Assembly: GCF_001602375.1 (NCBI RefSeq)
Contig: NZ_BCNY01000015.1
Coordinates: forward strand, 186,001-250,000
Reading direction: 5' to 3'
Origin: Methanoculleus horonobensis
GTDB taxonomy: Archaea; Halobacteriota; Methanomicrobia; Methanomicrobiales; Methanoculleaceae
DNA: 64,000 bases
Shown: in pieces, positions 32,091 to 40,824 of the stretch
How the letters are laid out: each line of letters begins with the position of its first letter
How positions within the stretch are numbered: position 1 is the stretch's first letter
Notes under the pieces: generated by a model
Databases searched by the model: none
The model's input: the letters and a program-made list of their open reading frames with translations, nothing else
Told to the model about the DNA's origin: nothing
Position numbers and translations under genes: made by a program

Positions 32091-33989
32091 ATGAAGAAAG
32101 AGCAAGCGGCACCGGTTCCGTTCCCGGGTTTCGGGCGGCTCCAACGGCCCGAAGTCGGGGCAGATCGTGCTTCTGCCGGGGCAAATAGGCACCTCACCGA
32201 CCTGATCGCCGGCAAACTCCTTTTTTTTGCCGCGCTGGTCGCGATCGCTGCAGTCATCTTCATCATTGTCTTCCTGCTCCGCGACGGCTACCAGATCGTT
32301 CTCGAGACCGGCGCGTGGAACTTCCTCGCCGGCCAGAACTGGAATCCGGCCGGGCAGAATCCGGCCTACGGCGTACTTCCGCTCATCGTCGGCACGCTCC
32401 TGGTGACGGCGCTCGCGATGGCCATCGCCGTCCCGCTCAGCATCGGGAGCGCCGTCTTCGTCGCGGAGATCGCCGCCGCCAGAACGAAAGCGGCTATAAA
32501 ACCCGCTATCGAACTGCTGGCCGGCATACCCTCCGTCGTCTACGGGTTCTTCGGCCTGATCCTCCTGACCGACTGGATACGCATCGCCTTCGATCAACCG
32601 TCGGGGTCGAGCTGGCTTGCAGGCTCGATCCTCCTCGCGGTCATGGCCATACCGACGATCACGAGCGTCGCCGAGGACGCCATCAGTTCGGTTCCCCGGG
32701 AGTTCAGGGAAGGCAGCCTCGCGCTTGGAGCGACCCGGTGGCAGACGGTCAGAAACGTCGTCGTCCCTGGTGCTCTCCCCGGCATCAGCGCGGCGATCAT
32801 CCTGGGGATGGGGCGGGCCATCGGCGAGACGATGGCGGTGCTCATGGTCACGGGGAACGCCGCCGTCATCCCGGACCCGATAACCGACGTCTTCTCTCCC
32901 GTGCGGACGCTGACCGGGACGCTGGGCATCGAGATGGGCGAAGTCGCATTCGGAAGCACGCATTACCACGCGCTCTTCGGCGTTGCGGTGGTCCTGCTCT
33001 TCATCACGCTCGCGATCAACAGCGCGTCAAGGATCGTCATCAGCCGGATACAGGGGCCGCAGGGGACGGCACGGCCCACGGCGCACCGGGCGCTCGTAGC
33101 AGCGGCCTCACGGATTGCCCACGCCGTATCGGCGCCGTTCGGAGGGGTTGTCTCCCCGAGAACGTCGCAGCGATGCGCGTTCTTCCTGATATCCCTCTCG
33201 GTCGTGATCGTGCTCGCGGCCCTCGGGATGATCCTCTTCGGGATCGTCGTCAACGGGGCCGGGGCAATATCCTGGGAGTTCCTGACCGGGTCACCAAGAG
33301 ACCTCGGGAGAGCAGGAGGGATCTTCCCCGCGATCGTCGGGACGTTCTACCTCGTGGGAGGAGGGCTCGCCATCGCCCTTCCGCTCGGGATTGCGACGGC
33401 CGTCTACCTCATCGAGTACACGGCCGAGACCCCGCTGACGCGGAGCATCCGTGCCGCGGTGGACCTGCTGAACGGGACGCCGTCCATCGTCTTCGGGCTG
33501 TTCGGTTTCGCCTTCCTGGTCATCTTCCTGAACTTCGGGATATCGCTGATCGCCGGGCAGATCACCCTTGGCCTGATGATTCTTCCCACGATCATACGGA
33601 CGACCGAAGAGTCGCTCCGGTCAATCCCGGGCTCCCTCCGGGAAGGGAGTTACGCCCTCGGGGCGACGAAATGGCAGACGATCTCGCGGGTGGTTCTTCC
33701 CCCGGCGCTCCCCGGGATCCTCACCGGCGCGATCCTCTCCATCGGGCGTGCTGCAGGCGAGACGGCCCCCATCATGTTCACTGCAGCGATCTTCAGCAGC
33801 AGGTTCCTGCCGTCGTCACTCACGGAGCCGGTGATGGCGCTCCCGTACCACCTCTTCGTCCTCACGACAAGTATCCCGGGGGCGGCCACACAGAGTTACG
33901 GGACCGCGTTCGTGCTCCTGCTGCTGGTTCTCGCGATCTATCTCGCCGCGATCCTTCTTCGGTGCCGTTACAGTCCGGCAAAGGTGTGA
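32091..33989 (+). CDS. Fused phosphate permease PstC-PstA
   Basis: 632 residues in one frame. The first half (about 35-320) is PstC with its permease EAA loop EGSLALGATRWQTVRNVVVP. A short linker (320-350) leads to a PstA half with EGSYALGATKWQTISRVVLP. Each half has six membrane helices. Most genomes encode the two as separate proteins that pair into a heterodimer; here they are one polypeptide without a frame break. It forms the membrane pore of the Pst transporter with PstB. The start ATG at 32091 follows GGAGCAGCC. Confidence 0.93.
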   Translation: MKKEQAAPVPFPGFGRLQRPEVGADRASAGANRHLTDLIAGKLLFFAALVAIAAVIFIIVFLLRDGYQIVLETGAWNFLAGQNWNPAGQNPAYGVLPLIVGTLLVTALAMAIAVPLSIGSAVFVAEIAAARTKAAIKPAIELLAGIPSVVYGFFGLILLTDWIRIAFDQPSGSSWLAGSILLAVMAIPTITSVAEDAISSVPREFREGSLALGATRWQTVRNVVVPGALPGISAAIILGMGRAIGETMAVLMVTGNAAVIPDPITDVFSPVRTLTGTLGIEMGEVAFGSTHYHALFGVAVVLLFITLAINSASRIVISRIQGPQGTARPTAHRALVAAASRIAHAVSAPFGGVVSPRTSQRCAFFLISLSVVIVLAALGMILFGIVVNGAGAISWEFLTGSPRDLGRAGGIFPAIVGTFYLVGGGLAIALPLGIATAVYLIEYTAETPLTRSIRAAVDLLNGTPSIVFGLFGFAFLVIFLNFGISLIAGQITLGLMILPTIIRTTEESLRSIPGSLREGSYALGATKWQTISRVVLPPALPGILTGAILSIGRAAGETAPIMFTAAIFSSRFLPSSLTEPVMALPYHLFVLTTSIPGAATQSYGTAFVLLLLVLAIYLAAILLRCRYSPAKV

Positions 33990-33995
33990 TGATGA

Positions 33996-34757
33996 ATGAA
34001 TGAATCCACAATCCTTGAGACAACAGATCTCAACCTCTGGTACGGGCAGAAGCATGCCCTCATCGATATCTCGTTCCAGGTTCCGAAGAACAGGGTCACG
34101 GCGCTGATCGGGCCATCGGGATGCGGGAAATCGACCCTGCTCCGGTGCTTCAACCGGATGAACGACCTCATCGACTCGTCAAGGATCGCCGGAGGGATCC
34201 TCTTCAACGGGAACGATATCCACGACCCGCGTGCGGACGTATACGCGATCCGCGAGAAGATCGGCATGGTCTTTCAGAAGCCGAACCCGTTCCAAAAGAG
34301 CATCTACGAGAACGTCGCTTACGGCCCCCGTATTCACGGGGTGAACGACAGGAAAGTGCTCGACCGTATCGTCGAGGAGAGCCTGAAAGGCGCTGCACTC
34401 TGGGACGAGGTGAACGACCGGCTTCACGAACCCGCGCTCGCCCTCTCGGGCGGGCAGCAGCAGAGGCTCTGCATTGCACGGTGCCTCGCGGTCGAACCCG
34501 AGGTGATCCTGATGGACGAACCCTGCTCCGCCCTCGACCCCATCGCAACGGCAAAGATCGAGGATCTCATCATCCAGATCGCCCGGGAGCACACCGTCGT
34601 CATCGTCACGCACAACATGCAGCAGGCGGCACGGGCAAGCGACTATACCGGGTTCATGTACCTGGGGAAACTGATCGAGTTCGACGAAACCCCGCGGATC
34701 TTCGAGGAACCCGCGGAAGAACTGACGGAGAACTACATCACCGGGCGGTTCGGGTAG
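33996..34757 (+). CDS. pstB: Phosphate ABC transporter ATPase PstB
   Basis: 253 residues. Walker A is GPSGCGKST at 39-47, the Q loop is in MVFQKPNPF, the signature is LSGGQQQR and Walker B is [15 protein letters not shown] and [17 protein letters not shown] are typical of PstB. It powers phosphate import through the fused permease. It starts six bases after the permease stop, at the ATG at 33996; a nearer upstream ATG reads straight into a stop. Confidence 0.96.
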   Translation: MNESTILETTDLNLWYGQKHALIDISFQVPKNRVTALIGPSGCGKSTLLRCFNRMNDLIDSSRIAGGILFNGNDIHDPRADVYAIREKIGMVFQKPNPFQKSIYENVAYGPRIHGVNDRKVLDRIVEESLKGAALWDEVNDRLHEPALALSGGQQQRLCIARCLAVEPEVILMDEPCSALDPIATAKIEDLIIQIAREHTVVIVTHNMQQAARASDYTGFMYLGKLIEFDETPRIFEEPAEELTENYITGRFG

Positions 34758-34762
34758 ATACA

Positions 34763-35413
34763 ATGGTAGAAAAATTTCATGCGGAACTTGCACCCCTGAA
34801 AGGGGATCTCCTCGCGATGGGCAACCTCGCGCAGGGCATGCTGCACCGGTCGATGGAAGCATTGAAGACACAGGACGTGACGCTCGTCGGGTCGATCGAC
34901 CGGGACAAGGCGGAACTCGCGGACTACGATCACGCGATCGAGCAGAAATGCCTGAGGCTCATCGCCCTCTACCAGCCGATGGCAAAAGATCTGCGCACGA
35001 TCGCAGCCTCGATGAAGGTGATCACGAACCTCTACCGCATCGGGCGCTACGGAAAAGACATCGCCATCGTCGTGCCCGATCTCGCCGACGCCCCGCACGT
35101 AGGGAACCTCGTCAGCATCCCTCACATGGGAAATCTCGTCGAGGAGATGATTGCGGATGCGCTGGTCGCCTTCGAGCACGAGGATCTCTCCGTGATAGAC
35201 ACCATCGTGAAGCGGGAGGAGGTCGTCGATGCCCTCAGGTACTCCATATTTCGCGAGTGCCTCACCTACATGATGGAGGACCCAAAGAACATCACCAGGT
35301 GCACAAATTACGTCATGATCGCCCGGTATCTCGAACGCTGCGGGGATCACGCGTGCAAGATCGCGGAGAAGGTGCATTACATGGTGACGGGTGAGCGGAT
35401 CGAGATCCGGTGA
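34763..35413 (+). CDS. phoU: PhoU phosphate-transport regulator
   Basis: 216 residues, two PhoU bundles. Metal-binding motifs ITNLYRIGRYGKDIA and YLERCGDHACKIAEK are in the right places. It starts six bases after pstB and overlaps no other gene, so it is the last gene of the pst operon. PhoU restrains the transporter when phosphate is plentiful. A second PhoU-type protein with a DNA-binding domain lies divergent upstream of pstS. Confidence 0.95.
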   Translation: MVEKFHAELAPLKGDLLAMGNLAQGMLHRSMEALKTQDVTLVGSIDRDKAELADYDHAIEQKCLRLIALYQPMAKDLRTIAASMKVITNLYRIGRYGKDIAIVVPDLADAPHVGNLVSIPHMGNLVEEMIADALVAFEHEDLSVIDTIVKREEVVDALRYSIFRECLTYMMEDPKNITRCTNYVMIARYLERCGDHACKIAEKVHYMVTGERIEIR

Positions 35414-35438
35414 TACGGGGGCGAGGACGCTCCCTTCA

Positions 35439-35963
35439 TTACCCGGCATCGCCGGCGAAGCGGACGTAGACCACCTCGTCGAGAGTGGCGCCGTTCTTCG
35501 TGACAGCCATCCGGTGAACCGCCTCACGGGTAAAGCCGCACTTCTCAAGGACACGCATCGAGGCGGGGTTGGTTGAGAAGACGCCCGCCTCGAGCCGCAC
35601 GATCTCGAACCTCTCGAAGGCAACCGGGACGAGCGAACGTACCGCGCCGGTGACGATGCCCCGGCCCCAGAACGACTCCGAGAGCCAGTAGCCGATCTCG
35701 GCCGTTCTGCGTTTGATGTCGGCCAGCGGCTGAATCCCGATGCCGCCCACGGCCTCACCGCGAACGTCGATCGCAAGGTAGAGGTGCGACGTTGTATCCA
35801 TGGCCGTCTCGATGAACCGGCAGGCGTCCGCCGGCGTATAGGGGGACGGAAACCCGTCGCGCATCACTGCCGCGATCCGGGGATTGTTCGCGTGCCGCAC
35901 CAGGGATCCGGCGTCGTCGGGCGTCCAGGTGCGGAGCACGGAACCGGGTGTGACGATCCGCAT
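35439..35963 (-). CDS. GNAT acetyltransferase, RimJ-like
   Basis: 174 residues. It begins with the GNAT strand VLRTWTPDDAGSLVRHANNP and contains the acetyl-CoA loop WGRGIVTGAVRSL, AEIGYWLSESFWG and a C-terminal RLEAGVFSTNPASMRVLEKC followed by GF. This is the RimJ/RimL type, which acetylates protein N-termini or small amines. Substrate unknown. The start is the ATG at 35963, which begins the conserved domain. It is divergent from the RNase gene. Confidence 0.85.
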   Translation of the reverse strand: MRIVTPGSVLRTWTPDDAGSLVRHANNPRIAAVMRDGFPSPYTPADACRFIETAMDTTSHLYLAIDVRGEAVGGIGIQPLADIKRRTAEIGYWLSESFWGRGIVTGAVRSLVPVAFERFEIVRLEAGVFSTNPASMRVLEKCGFTREAVHRMAVTKNGATLDEVVYVRFAGDAG

Positions 35964-36036
35964 GTTCGGATAGAGGTTCGTCCCGGTGGTATTAAACGAT
36001 AGGCCGCGCCCTTGCGAGAGCACCGGACGTTTCCGA

Positions 36037-36046
36037 TCCCTTTTAT
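36037..36046 (+). promoter_or_regulatory. TATA box of the RNase II-type gene
   Basis: CTTTTATATC lies about 28 bases before the ATG at 36070, which predicts a leaderless or nearly leaderless message. Confidence 0.5.
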
Positions 36047-36069
36047 ATCCCGAGACCGATCTCTCAGAG

Positions 36070-37536
36070 ATGCAGAATCAGCAGCCCGTCAACCTCAAGG
36101 GCATCGCGTGGACGGCGATGCAGCAGTACGGTTTTGTCCCGGCCTTCCCGCCGTCCGTCCTTCGCGAGGTCGAGGGGCTGGACGCAAAGGTCTTCCCGGA
36201 GACCCTCGATGACCCCCGCGACCTCCGCTCGCTCCTCTGGTCATCGATCGACAACCACGACTCGCAGGATCTCGACCAGATCGAGGTCTGCGAAGAAGGA
36301 GCGGACGACGAGATCCGGGTCAGGGTCGCCATCGCCGACGTCGACGTCTACGTCCCGAAAGACTCGGAGACCGACCGGCACGCCGCTCACAACGGAACCT
36401 CGGTCTACACCGGTGTCGTGACCTTCCCGATGCTCCCCGACCGCCTCTCGGCGGGCATCACCTCGCTCCTGCCCGGCCGCGACCGGATGGCGGTCGTCAT
36501 CGAATACACCGTTCATTCGGACGGGAGCGTGGTGCCCGGCGACGTCTACCGGGCGATCGTCGCGAACCGGGCAAAACTCGTCTACGAGGAGGTCGCCGCC
36601 TGGCTGGAGGGAACCGGCCCCGCACCCAGGACGGTCGCGGAGACGCCGGGGCTCGCGGAGCAGGTTCTCCTCCAGGACAGGGCTGCCGTGCGGATGAAGA
36701 TGCGCCGGACGGAACAGGGAGCGCTCGCCCTCGAGACGATCGAGGCCGAACCGCTCGTCGAGGAGAACCGGGTCCTGGGCCTCGTCGTCCAGGAGCAGAA
36801 CCGCGCCCGGTGCCTCATTGAAGAGTTCATGGTCGCGGCGAACGGAACCCTGACGGCGTTCCTCGCCGCCGCCGGTCTCCCCATGATCCACCGGATCGTC
36901 CGCATCCCGAAGAACTGGGAAGGGATCGTCGCCGAGGCCGCGGAGCGCGGCGAGAGTCTGCCCGACCGGCCGGACGCCGAAGCGCTCACCCGGTTCCTCA
37001 TCCGGCAGAAAGCGGCCGACCCCGACCGCTTCCCCGACCTCTCGCTCACGGTGGTGAAACTGATGGGGGCGGGTGAGTACGTGGCGTTCCAGCCGGGCGA
37101 CGAGCCGATCGGCCACTTCGCCCTCGCCGTCACCGACTACACCCACGGCACCGCCCCGAACCGGCGCTACGTCGACCTCGTCATCCAGCGGCTGGTGAAG
37201 TCCGTCGTCGGCGAGCACGACCCGCCCTACACGCCGGCGGACCTCGACGACCTCGCCGCACGGCTCACCGGCCGGGAGAAGGCATCGCAGAAGGTCGAGC
37301 GCTACGTCCGGAAGGCCGCGGCCGCCGTCCTCCTCCATGACCGGATCGGCGAGACGTTTGAAGCGTTCGTCACCGGCGCCTCTGAGAAGGGAACGTATGT
37401 CCGGCTGATCGACCCGGCCGTGGAAGGAAGGGTCGTGCTGGGCGAGCAGGGGCTCAGGGTCGGTCAGAGGGTGCGCGTCCGCCTGATGGCGGCCGACCCC
37501 TACAAAGGCTTCATCGACTTCGGGCGCACCCGGTGA
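36070..37536 (+). CDS. RNase II/R-family exoribonuclease (RNB domain)
   Basis: 489 residues, short for the family because the cold-shock domains at the N-terminus are absent. The catalytic RNB region has the acidic cluster DNHDSQDLDQ at 61-70 and RVAIADVDVYVPKDS, GVVTFPMLPDRLS, then HFALAVTDYTHGTAP and NRRYVDLVIQR. The C-terminal 70 residues form an S1-like domain (FEAFVTGASEKGTYVRLI). It degrades RNA from the 3' end. Such short RNB proteins are typical of methanogens. The start is ATG 36070, next to the predicted transcription start. Confidence 0.92.
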   Translation: MQNQQPVNLKGIAWTAMQQYGFVPAFPPSVLREVEGLDAKVFPETLDDPRDLRSLLWSSIDNHDSQDLDQIEVCEEGADDEIRVRVAIADVDVYVPKDSETDRHAAHNGTSVYTGVVTFPMLPDRLSAGITSLLPGRDRMAVVIEYTVHSDGSVVPGDVYRAIVANRAKLVYEEVAAWLEGTGPAPRTVAETPGLAEQVLLQDRAAVRMKMRRTEQGALALETIEAEPLVEENRVLGLVVQEQNRARCLIEEFMVAANGTLTAFLAAAGLPMIHRIVRIPKNWEGIVAEAAERGESLPDRPDAEALTRFLIRQKAADPDRFPDLSLTVVKLMGAGEYVAFQPGDEPIGHFALAVTDYTHGTAPNRRYVDLVIQRLVKSVVGEHDPPYTPADLDDLAARLTGREKASQKVERYVRKAAAAVLLHDRIGETFEAFVTGASEKGTYVRLIDPAVEGRVVLGEQGLRVGQRVRVRLMAADPYKGFIDFGRTR

Positions 37537-37552
37537 GGAACAGGGATCGGTG

Positions 37553-37560
37553 CAAAAAAG
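37553..37560 (-). terminator. Poly-T terminator for the MscS gene
   Basis: On the minus strand six T residues (37554-37559) lie nine bases after the MscS stop. The plus strand shows no T run there. Confidence 0.4.
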
Positions 37561-37567
37561 AAGAGAT

Positions 37568-38389
37568 TTATTGAACCCGGTTCAGGTGGACGTCCACCTG
37601 CGGGAAGGGAATCTCGATGCCGGCATCCTTGAACGCCCTGACGACGTCGCGGTTCAGGTCCCACTGGACGCCCCAGAAGTCCGCCGTCTTTGTCCACGCC
37701 CGGAGAGCGAGGTTCACCGAAGAGTCGGCGAGTTCGGTGACGACGACCACGGGTTCCGGGGACGGGAGCACCCCTTCGTGGGCCGCCATCAGGTCGGTGG
37801 CGACCCGGATCGCCGTACCAAAGTCGCTGTCGTAGGCGACCCCGACCTTGACGTCGGTACGGCGGGTCTCCATCCGGGTGGAGTTGATCACCGGGCTCCC
37901 CCAGACGAGGGAGTTCGGGATGGTGATGTAGGTGTTGTCGGGCTTCAGCAGCTCGGTCGCCATGATGCCGACCGAGGTGACCGTCCCGGATATGCCGTTG
38001 ACCTCGACGAACTCATCCTTGTCGATGGGGCGGAACGCCGCCAGCCAGACCCCGGCTGCGAGGTTGGTGACGGTGTCCTGGAGGCCGAAACCGAGGATGA
38101 GCCCGATCACCGCCGAGAGCCCGAGCACCATGGAGGAGACGTCGAACCCGAGCGTCGCGAGGACGATGAGGGCGAGGATCACGTAGAGCAGAACCGAGAA
38201 GAACCGAACCAGGAACTCGACGACCAGGCCGGGCAGTTTCGAGGCCCGGGAGAGCATCTTTGTAAAGACGGCTGTGAGCACCTTCACCATGATCCACCCG
38301 ATGATCGCGACAAGCACGGCGAGAACAACGCTTTCGAGTGTGATGTCGGAGAGCGGAACAGTGACGTTGAGGATTTCTGCGATCTCCAT
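37568..38389 (-). CDS. MscS-type mechanosensitive channel
   Basis: 273 residues. Three membrane helices (about 20-45, 58-80, 88-115) lead into the pore helix with LGLSAVIGLILGFGLQDTV. The beta domain (FVEVNGISGTVTSVGI, IPNSLVWGSPVIN) and C-terminal alpha/beta domain follow, ending FPQVDVHL. It releases solutes on osmotic downshock. Length and order are typical of small MscS proteins. Convergent with the RNase gene. Confidence 0.93.
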   Translation of the reverse strand: MEIAEILNVTVPLSDITLESVVLAVLVAIIGWIMVKVLTAVFTKMLSRASKLPGLVVEFLVRFFSVLLYVILALIVLATLGFDVSSMVLGLSAVIGLILGFGLQDTVTNLAAGVWLAAFRPIDKDEFVEVNGISGTVTSVGIMATELLKPDNTYITIPNSLVWGSPVINSTRMETRRTDVKVGVAYDSDFGTAIRVATDLMAAHEGVLPSPEPVVVVTELADSSVNLALRAWTKTADFWGVQWDLNRDVVRAFKDAGIEIPFPQVDVHLNRVQ

Positions 38390-38556
38390 ACATCAAGGTA
38401 GCACGGGAGTTCAGATATACTGAACCCTCCGGATAGAGGAGAGGAGGGGCGGAACTCGCGGAGGTGGCCGGGTCCCGGGGAGAGGATGCCGGGCATGGGC
38501 CTGCCGCATTATCCTTTACCAGGCAGGCCCGGTGCCGCTATGCGGGTCAACAGGGT

Positions 38557-39249
38557 TCAGTATCCAAGCGGCTGGCGGATCAGGACGAGCGTGATCCTCC
38601 CCTCGACGTCTTCGCGGTCGAGGATCACGTGCTTGCCGATGTAACTCCCGACGCCGTAGGTATGCTGTGCACGCTGGTTCTCGAGGGGGAGGCAGTACTC
38701 CCGGCACCGCCGGAGCCCCTCGTCGACGGTCGGCACGATCTTGTTCGTCCCGGAGACGAGGACGAGATGCGCCGCCGCGTGAGGCCATGCCCCCATCCGG
38801 CTCCCGGTCTTGTCGCACCCGACGATCTCGCCTGAGGCGGCGATCGCCTGCACCCCGGAGAGGAAGTAGTCCGCGGCGACGCTTTTCCGGCGGAGCGCGT
38901 GCCGCTTCTCGGTGTCGTTCTCGGCGGTGATGACCGCGTGGTAGTCCCGCCATCCCTTCGGGTTCTCTTTGAGCACCCGGTCAAACCCCATCTCGACCAG
39001 GGTCGTCGAGTAGCCGTTCATGACCTCCGCCCCCTCGGGGAGCAGGTCGACGAGCGCCCGGAGGGCATCCTCCGTCGAGTCAACGAGGATCACTCTGACG
39101 TTCCGGACCTCGATTGCCTCGATCGTCTTTCTGAGCGTCGCTTCGTCCGGTGCCCGGTTCCACCGCTCCACATCGACTCCGGCATCGGCCATCAGGTTGG
39201 CCGCACTGTATTCCGTGGCCTTCTCCATCTGCTGGATAACGTTCGCCAT
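38557..39249 (-). CDS. LUD-domain protein (LutC/YkgG-like)
   Basis: 230 residues. It contains NGYSTTLVEMGF, the LUD fold's first glycine turn, and VAADYFLSGVQAIAASGEIV and HLVLVSGTNKIVPTVDEGLRR, the family core. LutC-type proteins take part in lactate oxidation with LutAB; single LUD proteins in archaea have no shown role. No LutA or LutB lies nearby. GAGGTGAT precedes the ATG at 39249 by three bases; a TATA-like GGTATATG is about 40 bases upstream. Confidence 0.82.
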   Translation of the reverse strand: MANVIQQMEKATEYSAANLMADAGVDVERWNRAPDEATLRKTIEAIEVRNVRVILVDSTEDALRALVDLLPEGAEVMNGYSTTLVEMGFDRVLKENPKGWRDYHAVITAENDTEKRHALRRKSVAADYFLSGVQAIAASGEIVGCDKTGSRMGAWPHAAAHLVLVSGTNKIVPTVDEGLRRCREYCLPLENQRAQHTYGVGSYIGKHVILDREDVEGRITLVLIRQPLGY

Positions 39250-39370
39250 TCGATCACCTCGCGGTCGGGGGATGCGATCCCACATATACCTCTCGATGAG
39301 GAGGTCGCACCGATCTTACGGTGAGGGAGGTTCCGGCGGCTTTTTTGTCTATTCCATCACACAGACGAGT

Positions 39371-40330
39371 ATGAATAGATTCTACCTCATCGGTCTGGTT
39401 CTGTTTCTGGTGTTCGCGGCCGGGTGTACCGGCCCTGCCGGAACGGAGGCCCCAGAAGAGAATATCACCCACGCGGATCTCGCGGGCTTCGTCCAGGAGG
39501 CCGCCGCCTACGCGGAGACTGCCGGAGAAGACGCAGCACTTGCCGAGTTCAACAACGAGGCGGGCAGGTTCACAGAGGGAGCCCTCTACGTCTACGCTTA
39601 CGACTACAACGGGACGCTCCTCGCCCACCCCTACGAGAAGGATGCGATCGGTTCCGACCGCGGAGACTGGACCGACGTCCGGGGGCTGCCGGCGATCCGC
39701 ATCGGTGCGGATACGGCGGCAAACGGTGGCGGATACATCGCCTACCTCTACCCGGCACCCAAGAACGGTTCGATCGACGAGGCGGCGGGAGATACCTACA
39801 TCCCGAAGCTCGTCTACGTCGCCCCTGCCGGTGAGACGTGGTGGGTGGCCTCAGGCGTCTACCTCTCCGACGTGGCCGGGCACGGAGTCGAACCGTATCC
39901 CGAACCCGTCTCCGCGATGGTCGACCTCGTCGAGCGCGGCGCCGCCTACGGCCGCGAACAGGGAACACAGGCGGCGTTTGCCGAGATCTCGAATGCTTCG
40001 GGAGAGTTCGTCGACACAGAAGGGCACTACCTCTACGCCTACGACTACAACGGAACGCTCCTTGCCCACCCCCACCTGCAGGACGCGATCGGGACGAGCC
40101 TGATCGAGCGGCAGGACCCGTACGGGATGAAGAACATCCGGGCGCTCTGTGGCACCGCAGAGTCGGGAGGGGGGTTCATCGTCTTCATCTGGCCGAACCC
40201 CGCCCAGGAGGACCGCAACGAGCTCAAGATCGGCTACGTCCTCCCGGTCGATGATACCTGGTGGGTCGGGTCGGGGGTCTACCTCTCCGAGATCACCGAA
40301 AGCGGATCGCTCCCCTCCCCGGCGCCCTGA
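39371..40330 (+). CDS. Lipoprotein with two tandem Cache-type sensor domains
   Basis: 319 residues. A lipobox AAGC (Cys19) ends the signal peptide. Two copies of one domain follow (about 35-180 and 183-310), each carrying YxYAYDYNGTLLAHP and xDAIG, then a GGG(Y/F)I turn and TWWVxSGVYLS at the end. This is the single Cache_2-like ligand-binding fold. It probably binds a small carboxylate outside the membrane and works with a separate signalling protein, since there is no cytoplasmic domain. The doubling is a recent-looking internal duplication. Confidence 0.85.
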   Translation: MNRFYLIGLVLFLVFAAGCTGPAGTEAPEENITHADLAGFVQEAAAYAETAGEDAALAEFNNEAGRFTEGALYVYAYDYNGTLLAHPYEKDAIGSDRGDWTDVRGLPAIRIGADTAANGGGYIAYLYPAPKNGSIDEAAGDTYIPKLVYVAPAGETWWVASGVYLSDVAGHGVEPYPEPVSAMVDLVERGAAYGREQGTQAAFAEISNASGEFVDTEGHYLYAYDYNGTLLAHPHLQDAIGTSLIERQDPYGMKNIRALCGTAESGGGFIVFIWPNPAQEDRNELKIGYVLPVDDTWWVGSGVYLSEITESGSLPSPAP

Positions 40331-40366
40331 AAACTCGTTTTAGCGGCCGGACCGCCTGTGAAACGT

Positions 40367-40660
40367 TCAGGGGGCCTGACCGGCCCCCACCTCCTCGCTG
40401 TCCCATACGAGGGTGCTCTTCATCTCGGTCATGATCACCCTCGATCCCGGGGGAACCTGGATCGCGTCGCCGATATCCTCGGGCGCCCGCGCCCAGACGA
40501 CCTGGTGCCTGAAATCCCCGTCGGGCAGCAGCACCACGACGCTGTAGGTGTTCATGCCCTCCTCGGGGGCACCCTCCTCCTCTCCCGGGGTGACGCGGTA
40601 GCACGTAAACGTGACCGGCCCCGCTTCTTCTGCCATCATCTCTTCTGATTCGCCTCTCAT
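40367..40660 (-). CDS. Hypothetical protein, 97 residues
   Basis: A small acidic protein: an N-terminal stretch (GPVTFTCYRVTPGEEEG), then YSVVVLLPDGDFRHQVVWARAPEDIG and SRVIMTEMKSTLVWDSEEVG. The alternating strands suggest a small beta fold. Not recognised. Codon use and hydrophobic spacing look genuine. The start could instead be the ATG at 40636-40639. It sits between the Cache lipoprotein and the glutamine synthetase-like gene. Confidence 0.55.
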   Translation of the reverse strand: MRGESEEMMAEEAGPVTFTCYRVTPGEEEGAPEEGMNTYSVVVLLPDGDFRHQVVWARAPEDIGDAIQVPPGSRVIMTEMKSTLVWDSEEVGAGQAP

Positions 40661-40802
40661 ACGCGTTCCTCACCACCCGGGTGAGCGCCGGGGAACCCGC
40701 CTCACGCCCGGGAGCCACCTCCACTGGTGCCCTCCTGATAATAAGCTTGCCCCATGCCGGAGCCCGGGGATGAGCGTGGCGGCCAGGCCAATGCCGACCG
40801 TC

Positions 40803-40810
40803 GAAAAAAA
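40803..40810 (-). terminator. Poly-T terminator after the glutamine synthetase-like gene
   Basis: Seven A residues on the plus strand (40804-40810) give a T run 15 bases after the stop of the minus-strand gene. Confidence 0.45.
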
Positions 40811-40824
40811 GGATTCTTCTCTTC

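Noticed and set aside
32315-34003. A 562-codon plus-strand frame
   Set aside because: Out-of-frame shadow of the fused pstC-pstA gene, extremely Arg-rich.
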